Source of the DNA: Elysia chlorotica
Lineage: Eukaryota > Mollusca > Gastropoda > Plakobranchidae
Length of the DNA: 64,000 nucleotides
Reading direction: 5' to 3'
Assembly (NCBI GenBank): GCA_003991915.1
Contig: RQTK01000350.1
Coordinates: 144,227-208,226, forward strand
The translations under genes and the position numbers were made by a program. Positions within the stretch are counted from its first letter, which is position 1, and every line of letters starts with the position of its first letter. Positions 51,301-64,000 of this stretch are shown here, piece after piece. The notes below the pieces were generated by a model. That model was not told the DNA's origin. It saw only the letters and a list, made by a program, of their open reading frames with translations, and did not search any database.

Positions 51301-54300
51301 TGATAGATCTATGTAAGTGGGTCTGCTTTATAGCAAAAAAATGACGGAACTGATAAAAAAAATGTTGAGCCAATTGTTATGTCAGAATGTATGACTTTCG
51401 GCCACTTTAAATACTGTTAGAGGGTATAAAGTTGTACCACAAAATGTGACTAATATCCATGAAAGTAAAAAAACAACAAAAAAAAAACAACACTGAAAGC
51501 TTTATATACTGGAAACTATACAATTTATATGCTAATAATGGTGGGAAAACAAAACCTAATCTGGGTGAAAAATTGCAATGTCTCTTACGGCAACAATTAC
51601 TGTGCCTTTAGAAAGGAACATCATTTACTTAAGGTCTTCCCATGAGATACATTCTCATATAGGATCCTGTAATATATAAAAACAAGTACTTTTTTAAAAT
51701 CTAGCTATCTGAATAATTCTCAAGCTTACCACTGTCAATGAGAGAGTCATCCATGGTGCTTGCTCCTGCACCGATCTCAAGGTTCATGTTGAGAGGAGCT
51801 ACATCCTCGTCATCCAGCATCGTATCCGACTCGTCCTGGCTCTCAAACAAACTGTATCGGGTGCTCGAGCTTCGCTTCCTCCTTCATAGATAAGCAACAG
51901 GGGCATAAAACTAAAGGAATTGGTCATGAAACTATTTTTTCATCTCTTTCACAAAAGAATACCTTTTTATTTACAAACTAACATTTTTTATGAATGGATG
52001 TTAAAAAAATATATATAATATTTAAAAAAGCATATATTCAAACATGCTGTTCTGTAAAACTCCATGGAAACTGTTAAAATAGTTTGAATTATCAAAAAAA
52101 TGTATTTCACTCAGAAGACTTTTTGCTTATGCTGACACCTGATAAATTTACTTTTCTTTGACAGGCATGAACAACTGACATTGAAAATTATTTTAACTTA
52201 TGAACAGTTTCTTTGCATAACTAAATCAAAAAGTATGCAAAAGGATGAATAATAATAAAATATTGTCAAACATTATTTCATATCTAGTAAGCACTATAGC
52301 TAATCATTAAATGACATTATGCTACTTATAATTTGGTTAAAGATATTAAGAGATGCACAAGGAACAGAAAAAGTAAAATGTAGAAGTACAACTTATATGA
52401 GTTTGCTTTAATTTATTACTTCGTTTCCCAAATTTTCTGGAGTGTTTTATGGATTCACTGCAGCGTTCTGCTAATTTGGAGCTTGCTAGGTGACATCTTA
52501 CAAACAAGCAAAGAATTCCTTACCACACCTCATTGTTGTAAATCCAATTATCTAACTACTGAGCTTTTAGGTGCTTCAACTACATACTTTTTTTTCCATA
52601 AAATAGTGAAATATGAAGTACAGATCGCCAGCCACGGAAGCATAATCGCCACAATTGTGTTGCATGTACATTATATACCGCATTTTTAGCTAAAAGAGAC
52701 ACAAATGAACGATCAATCTACAAGTTGATTAGAGACTTAGCCAATCCCAGTGCCTGAGGTACTTATGAGACGCTAAAAACGTAAATGGGCCTAGTAAACG
52801 TCTGGTCTAACCCCTAACCGGGCGTTATTGACAAAAATAGCAGCATGCAAGCAATGAGCTACCAATAGGACACTAAATCTTTGGCGGGATACCGTCAAAT
52901 ATGTATTTACTTAACCATGATACGGACGGACATACTCTGGAGATCAAATACATACTAAATATGTACTATACGTTCTAGTTGGCAACTATGTTAATATCAA
53001 CTAGACAATGTATGGACTGTGCCCAGTAACAATAGCACACACAATAATGAAGTCATACTTTATAGAGAAAAAACAAAACAAAAACAATCACACAACTAAA
53101 AATTACCTGTAGACAACAAATCCAATAACAGCTAAGCTAATAAGAACCACCACAAGCACAGGCACAGCAACATAGACTGGTGTCAAGTTTGGACGAGAAC
53201 TTTTGTCTTTGGGAGAATGGGGACCTGAAAGAAAATATGAAAAAATCAAGAAGAGCTTAAATAAATAACTTTATTTAACCACTAACTTCCCACTGCTTTC
53301 ATAAAAGACATTTATTATTATCCCGGATCAAGGGACATAACTTCATTTTTACAATAAAATTAGTAAAACGTACAATTTTAAAGCTATGAGCATAAGTTCT
53401 ATACCATTAAAATGTTAAAATATCTAGATCTAAATCTAGATCAGGATCGTCAACTCTAGATCTGGATGTAGATCTAGATCTAGATCTATTATCAACGTTT
53501 CTAGTTCTAGATTCAGCTTCTGAACTTTCTTCTAACTCATCACAACCAAATACAATGTCACTTTCATCAAGTTTTCCTTCTTCAGCATCAGCTAGTGTAG
53601 ATGTAGAAGTTGAAGCAGACAATGAGGTACGAATCAGGATATGATAACTTTGCTATTAAGTAGTCGATGCGGTTAGGATAAAGACTAAAAATTCACTGGG
53701 ACTCTTCCTCCTTTCCCGGCACAAAAGATCATTATTTACCGCTGTCTTTCAATAGTCCGTATGAAAGTGTATAGTTGATGTGTCTGTCAACAATGTTTAG
53801 CGAGCGATAGCAGGCAATCCATTACAATTCGCTATCGGGTGATGCCGGGGTAAATTGGTGAAAAATAATATGACAAAAACAATTTGATACATAAGAGTCA
53901 GTTGGAAATTATGGAAATCTGAACAAAATATTCAAAGAAACATTTTTTTCTCTTTTAATTTAAATCCATCATATCTCATCTTGCTGAAACTAATAGTTTT
54001 ATAGTTTTCATGATTTAATTAGTATTTATAAACAATACACCAAACTAAAAATGCTTTCCACATTTGAAAAGACTAAAAAAAACACAACTTCAAACATAAA
54101 CGGTACACAGACCGTATGCAGGATTTGAAACCATGTGTAATGTTCAACATAGAAGGAAGAAAGAACCTGAGATCTCTCTTGCGGAAACAATCTTTATGAG
54201 ATCATTTGGTCTCAGATGAGAAGCACCGAAGAGGTCAAAACCAAGCAGGCCTTTGTTAGCCTGATCAATGACTTTATCTCTGATCTGGAAATGAAATATA

Positions 54301-57300
54301 AATTCAAAAAGAAAAAAAAATAAGGTTTAACATTACTAAAAAACTTGTTTTGAAGAGTTGTAGACTCTTTTTTATTCAAAATAATATCCTATACAAATTT
54401 AAAATAGAAGAATCACAAATAAATGAACTCTGCAATGTTAACGTATCTAACCAATCTTTCCTCAATCATAAGTAATGTTTCAAAGCCTTCTATAATTACC
54501 TCTGATACAGATAATTCAAGTGCTCTTTGTGTTGGAAACAAATAAAGATATGCCAATGATTGATTAACTGATACTGCTTCCAGACGATCCTTATTCAGTC
54601 CAAGATCCTGAGGAGATATTGAAAAATTGCAAATAAAATTGGAAGCAAATATTTATATAAATATTTTTTTACCTAGTTCTCTATCTTTTAATCTTTTCAC
54701 TCGCATGATTTAAGGCCTTGGCCTATTCCTTCTGTACACAATATTTTGAGAATTTTCAAAAATTCATAAAGGTAACAGCTTTGATTTTTATTATTTCGAA
54801 ACGAAAGGTGTTCAGATCAATACAAAGAGGTCTTAGCACAAAAACATATTGAAAAAACTTATACGCTATAATGGTAGGCACTCCGTTTCCAGAGCACAGT
54901 TTGTGTCTTTAAAACTTATGAAGGCAGTTACATGCTTGAGTTTGTATCTGATATTTCAGAATTTCATTGAATTAGATTATTTACATTACGTTATCTTTAC
55001 TGATCTTGAAAAAATTTGGTCGACGCTTCTTTCTGCAAAGCATTTTGTCTTCCATAGAGAAGTTTTTTACTTTGTTGTGAAAAAGTTCATTTGAAAGATT
55101 TTTATGCACGTTTAGTTCATTGAAAGATCAAAGTTCTCCAAAAGATAAGGTTTAATTAAACTGGCATGAAAAAAATAAAGGTTTTCTTTTGCGATACAAA
55201 ATGTTGGTTACTTCTTAAAGACTGTAAGCAAGAAACGCTGCAGTGACTTTGAGTGGTTTACTCAGGGAGTAACAGTGACAATTTCAATATCATGCACCAT
55301 CATTTCATTGGCCAGTTTCTTAGCAAAACATAGTGAAGGTTGTGGAGAAAGCCATAACGGTAACATTTTGATCTTTTACATTTGCATGTCCACCGTTTGT
55401 TTTAACAAATACCGTTAAAATCAAATCATTTATATCAACCAGCTCCCATCAATCAAGTGTCTTTAAAGCGCATTAACTCAATTCTGATGTCCCAGAAAAA
55501 TGCTCAGCATGGTCTGGTTGTGTTGCAAATAATTATGCATAACATATGTCTATCAGAGTTTTCTATTTGTATGAACTTATTATTGTGTAAAAGATAAAAT
55601 AACTGAGCACGTTCTCAATTTAATGTAAAGGCCATGAACTGTAAACAGTGTTTTTATTTTAGGCAGTAATGAGCTATTTAAATTTACATGACATTAAAAA
55701 CATCAGTACCTGTGCCAACATTTCTCTTATGCTTTCATCCAAGAATGAAAGAACCATATAATGCTTCATCAGCAAAATTGAAGACATGCTCTCTAGTTGA
55801 AGCTGCAAGATCATGGCACTCTCTAGTAAAAAAAGTAAATATTATTTTGTAAAATTAATTAATGTACCTTGTACAATTTCGTAATGAGCTGTAAGGAATC
55901 TATAGACAGCTACAGTCACTTGCATCAATTAAACAAAATTATATTTGATTGTCTTTAGTGTTTGTTCTTTTCATAAATAATTAAAAATAATGTATTTTGA
56001 TGGTCAAACAGAAGCACCAGTGGAGTCAAAGGGCAGTAAACAATATGAGATTTTTAAAAAAGTAATAGCATGATGGACTTCGACCATGATCTGATTTCAA
56101 AAGAGATTAAACTACATCTTCATAAGAGACCAAACTACATATAAAAAATTGACATAGCTAGTCCAAAGGTCAATTATTGCTAATTTCGAACTCATAGGTG
56201 TAAATCTCAATCAAACTTGGAACAGTTATAAAATTTAATATTTGGTCAAATGAAAATCTTTCGTTATTAACCATGACAAAAGCTACAACATATGGTAAAA
56301 TACAACTTAAAAGATCATTCGCAATAAAATACCCATATCATTTAAGATGATTTGATGGATCTTTATGATTGAACATTAAATTTCCTCAAAATATAATATA
56401 AAAAAGATGTCATTCAGACAGCTCAATCAAATCTATATTTAAACTATTTCTTTTCCAATATGTCAACCAAAACATTTAGCAATAATATTTTGGTTGGTTT
56501 GATAAACAATTCTAGTTCTAGATCTCAATTCGCCTGCTCAATCTAGGGCCAAAAAAAAAAAATAAATATGTTATCATTACATTCATACTTGATACAAGCT
56601 ACCTAATCGAACGAATATTCATACAGATGATCTTCAAACAAAGATCTAGATATGAACTACAATTTTTGTGAAGAATGAGTTACATTAAAAAAAAGTAAAT
56701 GGTTATTTCCAAAGCATTTGAAAACCCTGCCTGAAAGGGATTACAACAGTAAAAACAGGCTAGTCACAAAGTAGTCTATTGTACAACAGACAAAATCTAT
56801 CACATTAATTTAAATGTCTTTGAAATGGGTAAAAACATTTACCAAATATTCTCACTTCAAACTCCTCAGACACTGATGAAATGGAGTTTGAAGCTTCAAT
56901 TGTAATTTTGTATGTGCCTGTCTTTGCATAGCTGTGGGTCATGCTCGAGTTCCAAGAGAGTAAAGGTCTGCTGTTGGGTTCCTAACAATTAAAAAAAAAA
57001 ATTCAATAAGAAAGAGTTTTTAGAACATAATGCTAATACTTGAATGAAAGGACAAAACGAAAATGACCAAATGATTTCCAATTTTGCGCAATCATACCGA
57101 TATTTCAACGAAATTTTACACTCGTGCTCACATTTCCAAGTTTGTGAAAACTTCTGACTAGTTGACCTTCTTAACTAACTTCTCTGGGTATTCATTTTTG
57201 TTTTTCTTTCTATAGACATTTGAGTTGATATCACCAGCATTGACGACACCCGATATCTTTTTTACCACCCCCCTTAAGACCACGTTACTTGAAAAACAAA

Positions 57301-60300
57301 AACATTGAAGGACAGATCAAATTATAGAGCTATAAATCTAGATTTATCGGTCTGAAAGTCCATAGACTCTTAACTTTGGTAGGCTACTGAGAAGGTAGCA
57401 TCTTAGGTAATTTAGTCTCAGATCTCTATGACAGAATTCAATGCAGATTTATTTAGGTCTTGAAAAGTAACCACAATCTGATATAGTTATATTATTGAGC
57501 TATGTGATTTTAGTGATTTTCTGTAATCAATCTGGATTTAGATCTAACTATGCAGTGTACATCTTTGTACCAAACAGAGCCCACATTTTTTCTTGGAGAT
57601 TGAAAAAAGCGAGTTATGGTATAAAACATTGGAATCCATCTAAATAAATTGGAAAATCGAAAAAGGCGAATTTGGGGAACAGATCGGGATGACTCCCATT
57701 AAACCTGGTGAATGGCAGATCTGTGCCTATCGGTAAGAACACAGCCAGAAGCAGCTTTAATCTAGAAGTAGTAAGTTTAAGGCGACGGGCCAGACGTTCA
57801 CCGAGACGGGGGTCAAGGATCGGAAACGGAAAAAAGTCAGAATTCTGGCTAAAGCCGTAAAAACTTGGCATCCCTGAAGAACATAACCCACATAAAGACC
57901 TTTTTTTGCATCTTGCTTGAAAGATTTGTCCTTAAAGTTTTGCTTTTTAAAATAATTTTGTTAAAGCAGACAAAGCACTAATTTATGCTTAAAGCTTCTA
58001 CCTTGAAAGTTACAAAAATACATAAAACAGACTGCATTCTTTAAATTACATGAAATTTAGGGAAAAGAGATGGTGAATAACTAGAACGTCAAAGCAGCCT
58101 GCTTTATTTGTATAGAAGTGAAACCTGCTGATATCATTATGAAATAAAATCATCATATGTATGAGATGAGCTCTTCCAAATAAAAAAAAAATTAATAATT
58201 TCATTATCATGAGGAGTATTCTATGCTCGATAAAAAGATAATTTCAACATTTTGGCCTTTTTGCTATGAATGCCATCTTGTATGACATTATTAAACTGAT
58301 CATGATAAAGAAATTGACATTTTAACAAAAATTATCGGCGAGGTAATAAGTTTTGTAAATAAATGCTCCACCTCATCTCCAAATGACCACAAAAAGTGGA
58401 TGTTATCCAAACTGCTTGGGAAAACTAGATAACTAGACATTGGCAGGACGCTTATCTTCACATCTTGATCAATTACAAGTGCCCATGGAGCCAATATTCT
58501 GAGTTTTGTCAATCGATCTGAAAGAAACAAAGATTTTACATAATAGAAATGCACATATGAAAGAAAAACAATGCAAAAAAAAACAAACAAGAACGATAGT
58601 GCACACAAGAAAGTAGTGCCTGAAATTTAAAAAAAACATTTTTTTTGTGTGTGTCTGTGACTACATCTTTTGTCTAATGCAAAAATAATGTCAATCAATT
58701 TTTTAAAATACAAAATATAAATAAATATATACATTTTTAAAATTTAAAAAAAAATTACATATTTCATACGATAATATTGTATGTGAAGAGCCTAGTAAAA
58801 AGTGAAGTCATAGCGATGATTAAATTAGCTGACCAAGAACAAAACCATAATTTACCCAATCAGCACTTACATTACTTTTATGACGAACAAACATACCTAA
58901 AGCATGAACTTCAAAGAAGGCCTTTGCCGTTCCTTTCTTGTTTTCAGCTGTGACTGTAACATTGAATGTCCCTGAATTTTGAAAAGTATGCTGCTCCTGG
59001 GAAGCTTTTTGGAAGCCTGTGACTGAAACTGTTTCAGATTTATCTCCAAAGTCCCAGGTGTATTTGGTATCCCACTTTGATCCCTGAAAGTAATGGAGTG
59101 AAGTAGGTACAAACAATTAATACATTTAATCTTTTTGTTTATCTTGCAAAAATTTATCAAAATTATCTAAAAGGAAGTTCTATCCTACTAAGAAAAAATG
59201 TGAGATCCACAAGATTGTTTAACAAGCACAATTTACATAATTATACACAAAAATAAATTTTTTTTTCTGTTTAAGTTTGATTCATTAAAACATTTCTTAT
59301 TTTTTCTCATACAAAAATGTTTGCAAGAGATGAGGTTAATTGTGACTTAGTAGTGAATCGTTTTTCAATTTATAAAAGACACAAATCTCAAAACTATTTG
59401 TTTAAAATTTCTAAGAGATCTAGTTCTCTCACATATTTTCACAAAAGTAGACAAAAAGGAATGAGGGCAACTTTGATGCATTTTACATATTGCCAATAAA
59501 CATTTCAAGCTAAATCCGAAACCCATTATAAAAAATAAAAAAAAAATCTTAATGTATGGAGAGAGAGCCTTTTTTTTTTTTTAAAGCAGAGGCAATCATT
59601 TCTTTAAAAAAAAGAGAAAAAAAAATATTTAATAATATACATATTTGAATGACAAACTTCAATATTTAAAACTGATTTTACAAAAATATTTATTGCGCAA
59701 AACACAGTAAAGAGACACAAAGCATTAAGGTTTATAACTGCAGAATTTTAAGAGAGAGAAAAGAGTCACTCACACGAGCCTGCTCTAGAGTAAAGATGAC
59801 TTTCTTGCCCAGTGGAATTGTCCTCATCTCTGTCGTCAGTGATAATCCATTTGGTGCAGCTGATGGGCACGCTGCCTCCTTTCTGTCATACTTTTTCTTA
59901 TCAACCTCATCTTCAGTACAAACGTCAGCAGGGATTTTTCTGTACCTACAAAGTAGAAAATTTGTCCAAAATCATATGAAGAGAGAAATATAACCTTTTC
60001 AATCTTAGTTTGAATCTCTAACATAAAAATATACAATTTAAATCTGACTTCCACCTTAGTTTGAATCTTTGAAGAAAGGAATTTCATTGAGTAAGATGCT
60101 ATTACAGATAATTAAAAACTGAACACATCCACCAGTTACTTAGGGAAATTAAAGTTCACAAATACTTTAAGAACTCGGCCACAAGTTCTTGCAGTAATAG
60201 CCATGGTAAACTGATACTATTCATAAGTAATTTTTTCAAACTTTACCTATATCTTTTCTCCTTTTAGAGAGTGTATATTATTTTGTATTTAAACAGTTCA

Positions 60301-63300
60301 GTGCTATGAGCACTCTAATACTCTGGGGAAGCCTATGAAAAAGGAAAAACACTTTTATAATTATTATTAACAATATTAGTTATTTTTATATAACCCTGTT
60401 AAAAGAAGAAGCTAGGAGGTGATGCCAGAAAGTTAAACCGAAATGACTTTTTTTCAATAACATATGAGGTTTAAAATGAAGTTCTTATAATAGAAGCTGA
60501 AGCACTACATGATAGATTACCCTTGGCTCTGATTATAGTTTCCTCCCTCGTCACACTCCAACGGGACAAAGCTACTGTCCAGCCAAGCTGATTTACGACA
60601 GCCATCATCAGCTTTCTCAAATCCAAAGTCACTTCAAAAAATGATGAATAAAGCAATTAAACATTTCTCCAAAAATACTAAATTGATGAGCAAAATTTTT
60701 TATGGCAAGTCAAGCCTCATATTCATTTTAACTTCTTTAAAAATAAGAAGTAGTTAAATCATTCAGAACCAAGCATTTACAGCTTCAACCATTGACTTTT
60801 AATTACTTTATTACTGTAACAGATTTGCTGGTGATGGTGGTAATCTGTTAGGCTTTGTTTGTCTAGGGGTATTAAAAATATTCACAGCCAATCACACGAC
60901 TCGTCCGTAGAAAATAATTCCGAAGTCCGCAAGTAACAATTTCAAACTGTTTAATCCAACAAAAGGGCTATACTCTACAATGTTTGTAGGACGGCTCAAT
61001 AGTACAATTACTGGAGTTCTAATGTAGACTCTGGAAAACAATGTTGACTCTTGAAACAATGTTGACTCTTGAAATGTTGACTCCCGAAACAATGTTGACT
61101 CTTGAAATGTTGACTCCTCCTAAATCTAATTAAGATTCTTATTTATACAAAATTTCGCCGAATCATCCAGAACAAGAATTACGTAAATCATAAGAGAATA
61201 TTCTCGGTACATCTCTTTAGCAATTAACAACCAATCAGAACAAAGGTAAACAAGAGGTGACGAGGTGATTACTATTCTAGAACTAGCCGGAGGTTTCGAG
61301 AAGGGCTGTGTTCAGTAAGCAAAACTCACAATCAAATTCTTAGGCTTGAAATACAATCGTTATGCAAACAAACAAGATAATGTACATACATCTAGTCAAT
61401 CCGCTACCCAAAAGTTACGCACCTAAAAAGGGTGAGGAAATGAATAGATCAACTTATAGTACAATGCGTTACAATTACTTTAATTCTTTGAGCCCAAGAC
61501 ACTGCTTATGCAGTGGAGTATTTTTTTTTTTACTGAGCACCGTAACAGTGCCTATTAACCATGTAGATCTAGATCAAGAATGGACTAAGGACAACAAAGT
61601 AACACACCAGTGAACATATTTTGATGATAGACATTGTGGGCCAAGGAGCCATTTTCAAGTCAAGAGGTTAGGCATAGAGTAAAAATACTGCTAGGACGCC
61701 AGGGCTCACAGTGTTAAACCTCTTGATTACCTGTGCAACAGGGCCGCACTGACTTTTGATGGTTTTGCTTTTATAAAAAAAAATTATTAAAGAAAATTAT
61801 AATTTGAAAGCATAAGCATTGTAGTAATGTATAAGACTTGCAACTCATCATCTTTATCAATGATAAGTTTGAATTGTTACCCTAGGTAATTCGATGGATA
61901 CATTTTTTGCAGGCTGTCAACAAAAACAAGAAAGTGCAAACAAAAACCGGTAAAGTGAGCCTTTGATCTAAGAACATATTTTGCAACGCTATTAAATGTA
62001 TAAAAAAAAAACAATTGTAAAGGCAAAAAGAAATATATCTCTATTGTTCCAAAGGTATTTTTGTTGATTCTTTGGACTCCTTTACGTTGAATGCCAAACC
62101 TTGATTAAACTAATTTTTACTCTGCAATCTATATTTAAATGTGGATCATGAAGAAGCCTTATAAACAGTACTTTTGAGGTAAAATGTTTTGAGCACAAGA
62201 CATTATGCAGAATTGTCATGCCATTTGATGTTAATATTGTATACCAGGAATCCATTCACTCCAGTCAGATCAAGTCTGAGTGTTAAAAGGTAGGGTTCAG
62301 ATGTTAAAAATGAAGGCCCTAAGCTAATTTCCAATCGAATCTATATCTCTCAATCCTTGAATTGCAAAAACTGGGAAAACTAGACATTGTTTAGGCTTTG
62401 GAAAAAAAATTAAACTGATGCAATACTGGAATTGAAATGAAAAGAATAGTAAAAAGAGATTAATGAACAACCAGCACTAGCTTCTTTATCATCATAGCGC
62501 ATCTTTCAATGTCCATGAAAAAACAGCAAAGGAAAATGTCCAGAGGAAAAAGTTTTAAAATATGTCCCTTTTTTGTGAAACATTTCAAGTGTTTTATGTG
62601 TAACATTTCTGTTCTCTTATTCTTACCATTCATAGTCCTCCTTAGTACACACACAACTGCTATTGTTGACAACATGAGAGAAAGAAATTTTATTAATCTT
62701 GCACTCAGATCCTGGTTTTCGTCTTTTGTATTCCACAACTTTGCCCAGTATGCAGTCTTGTGTAGAAGCACCCTAGCAATTTAAAATAAACAAAAACAAT
62801 ATAGAAAACACAGTGTTAAGTTAGGAAATGTCTTAAGTTATGCATGTATATTTAAGCCAACATTTTTTAATGAATTATGAGAATATTGAAGACTAAAATG
62901 GTGCAATAAATTGTGCAATCAAAAGGATTTGCCAACTGCATAGAAACAATAAAGAAAAACTATGTCATGATTTTTATTTTCCTTTTCTATTGCACAAATC
63001 ATATTTTTCTTCAAAGTATTTTTCCAATTTCAATGTATCATGTATAGATGTGAGCCCCGTACAATCTCAAAACAATTACAGAAGAAATTGGAGGAAGCTG
63101 GAATGTGATTCATCAGAAGAATGCTTGAAAAGTTTAAAAAATATACGAGAGATAGTAATACATCACTAAAAGTACTATTGACACTTTTTAAATATCACAT
63201 TGTAGCAAATTAAGATGATATACTAATAAATCTTAGATTAAAGAGAAAAACCATACTGCATTATAATCTTTTGGTGACCAAGTTTCATAATCCTTATCAT

Positions 63301-64000
63301 CACAGTTATTAGGGAGAAGAGGCTTCATGTTCAACTTTAGGTATATCCAAGACTTATTCTTCGACTCTTTGCCCAAAACACTGTAAATAAAGAAAATTAT
63401 TGCAGGTTAAATAATTCTTTTTCAAGACAGTTTTCTTTTTTTTTTTTTTTCCCCACTCCCCCACCACCTGAGCAAAAAATTCCAGGTAAAGCATTTTTAG
63501 ATTATTTTAGAAATGGTTTTGTATCTTTATAATTTGAATATAAAAATAGAAAATATAATACATTTTATTCCATATCTATAAAGTAGTTATTCTCATTACA
63601 CATAAAAAAGCATGTGTGCATATTCTACTTTGACATTATATCAATTCTGAAAAAAAGATTTAGCACAATAATAGTCCAAACACAAGAGAATCTGGTGTTT
63701 TTGTTCTGTTTTATTTTTAATTAAAAAATTTGAGTGAAAAAGTCCTTAGGATATATTTATCCAAGCCTATCTGTGAACTAGTATGTATCTATAAACTTTG
63801 TGGGTTTTTTTTTCAGTGAAAATTTTCATAAAGAAGTTCCATATTTTATAACCTGTCATCACAAAAGAAAAAAATTATTTAAAGTGGATATTTCTAAACA
63901 TCACACAATTATTTGTTAATCAAACAAAATAGGCAAGTGACTTAGTAAGTCTTACTTTAGAACAAGAGCATCATTTGTTTTTTCAATTGCACTGGAATCA
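48324..64000 (-). CDS. SORCS: SorCS-type VPS10 receptor, 3' part
   Basis: Fourteen exons, 5' to 3': 63956-64000 (cut by the edge), 63257-63380, 62627-62772, 60521-60631, 59774-59945, 58897-59083, 58372-58517, 56843-56981, 55710-55822, 54500-54607, 54167-54284, 53107-53224, 51730-51881, 48324-48385. All have GT-AG sites and compatible phases, giving about 580 visible residues. Order: the VPS10 cysteine-rich end (CDDKDYETWSP, CILGKVVEYKRRK, CVCTKEDYECDFGF, then GYRKIPADVC), a PKD domain (YTWDFGD), a second PKD-like fold (FLWSFGDE), a membrane-proximal region, one transmembrane helix and a tail. The GYRKI linker and PKD domains point to SorCS1-3 rather than sortilin. SorCS proteins sort neuropeptide, neurotrophin and amyloid-related cargo between Golgi, endosome and surface. 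Which vertebrate paralogue it matches cannot be decided. Confidence 0.9.
50102..50227 (-). pseudogene. Mariner transposase C-terminus, left arm
   Basis: The minus-strand frame contains SWCRSQTPEFFADGMRKL and RWRLCIERDGDYVEK before TGA at 50102-50104. The layout F-F-x-D-G, R-W, C-I, G-D-Y-V-E-K is the C-terminus of mariner-like transposases. It is cut by the gap, so the catalytic triad is not visible. Confidence 0.85.
50228..50951. other. Assembly gap (724 N) at the palindrome centre
   Basis: N bases exactly between the two inverted arms. Palindromes often stop assembly, and the gap length may be only an estimate. Confidence 0.99.
50952..51080 (+). pseudogene. Mariner transposase C-terminus, right arm
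   Basis: The mirror copy reads outward to the right, with RWRLCIKRDGDYVEK and TGA at 51078-51080. It differs from the left arm at three bases, two of which change residues (Val/Leu, Glu/Lys). Confidence 0.85.
51730..53224 (-). CDS. SORCS: SorCS transmembrane and cytoplasmic exons
   Basis: Exon 53107-53224 encodes a juxtamembrane stretch, then the helix VYVAVPVLVVVLISLAVIGF and a stop-transfer YRRKR split into the next exon. Exon 51730-51881 encodes the tail, with TRYSLFESQDESD, an acidic MLDDEDV and DDSLIDS. YSLF fits the YxxPhi endocytosis motif bound by AP adaptors in general; its use here is inferred. Confidence 0.88.
53415..53512. repeat. GATCTAGA-rich cluster
   Basis: TAGATCTAGATCTAGATCTA and scattered TCTAGATC units between SorCS exons. 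Similar clusters are at 37.3, 37.8, 38.0, 39.3, 39.9-40.2 and 56.5 kb. Confidence 0.6.
56843..59083 (-). CDS. SORCS: SorCS PKD-domain exons
   Basis: Exon 58897-59083 holds a complete PKD core (YTWDFGDKSE, then HTFQNSGTFNVTVTAENKKG). Exons 58372-58517 and 56843-56981 form a second PKD-like fold split by an intron after FLWSFGDE, resuming with HSYAKTGTYKITIEASN. Confidence 0.88.
57117..57875. repeat. Dispersed repeat related to the 37-39 kb block
   Basis: TCCAAGTTTGTGAAAACT, GACATTTGAGTTGATATCAC, GGTAGGCTACTGAGAAGGTA and TGCAGTGTACATCT parallel blocks a and c at 37.4-39.3 kb. The right end TTGGCATCCCTG is the inverse of the CAGGGATGCCA that opens block a, which may be a terminal inverted repeat. 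It lies in a SorCS intron. Confidence 0.6.
60521..63380 (-). CDS. SORCS: SorCS exons for the VPS10 cysteine-rich (10CC) module
   Basis: Three exons (63257-63380, 62627-62772, 60521-60631) carry the closely spaced cysteines that clamp the VPS10 propeller: NNCDDKDYETW, DCILGKVVEYKRR, SSCVCTKEDYE joined across the splice to CDFGFEKADDGC, and PLECDEGG. One Cys codon is split between the exons ending 62627 and starting 60631, which confirms the junction. Confidence 0.9.
61023..61120. repeat. Short minisatellite in SorCS intron
   Basis: About five units built on ACAATGTTGACTCTTGAA with 12- and 18-base spacing. Confidence 0.8.

Noticed and set aside
54849-55094. 81-residue plus-strand frame in a SorCS intron
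   Set aside because: Antisense to the gene with no supporting motif; probably chance.

Overview
This is animal nuclear DNA, not prokaryotic. Genes are split by GT-AG introns, and the spaces between exons are full of microsatellites, tRNA-derived SINEs and broken LINEs. Gene content and repeat style suggest a mollusc, probably a gastropod. The species cannot be named from sequence alone, and the mollusc call is an inference.

Three protein-coding genes are supported. (1) 4.8-7.35 kb, plus strand: a two-exon SLC22-type (organic cation/anion/carnitine transporter-like) MFS carrier of about 515 residues, whose 1-kb intron is nearly half filled by an ACT triplet array. (2) 12.3-36.2 kb, minus strand: a complete lysosomal-type beta-mannosidase (MANBA, glycoside hydrolase family 2) in 18 coding exons. 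Both catalytic glutamates are present and there is an unusual hydrophobic C-terminal tail. (3) 48.3 kb to the right edge, minus strand: the 3' part of a SorCS-type VPS10 sorting receptor, with the cysteine-rich end of VPS10, PKD-like domains, membrane-proximal domain, one transmembrane helix and a short cytoplasmic tail. Its 5' end lies beyond the window.

Layout: 1-4.8 kb is intergenic and repeat-rich. 7.35-12.3 kb is AT-rich with no gene seen. The MANBA introns hold SINEs, LINE fragments, an unclassified transposon-like ORF remnant and an assembly gap (18103-18319). 36.2-48.3 kb has no confident gene but a dense repeat landscape: a shuffled tandem block (37.3-39.4 kb), a tandemly duplicated unit of about 1 kb interrupted by a 5'-truncated LINE with a 10-bp target duplication (40.6-43.0 kb), and a poly-G tract. 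A palindromic mariner-derived element with a TA duplication and a 724-bp gap at its centre sits in the last predicted SorCS intron (49988-51194).

The three genes do not form a pathway. MANBA is a lysosomal hydrolase and SorCS proteins are trafficking receptors, but nothing visible ties them together. The most notable items are the palindromic mariner, a perfect 145-bp partial duplication of the MANBA nucleophile exon, a frame conflict at MANBA exons 8/9, the possible GPI-anchor tail of MANBA, a minisatellite apparently grown from a MANBA splice donor, and a 47-bp direct repeat around a SINE-like insert.
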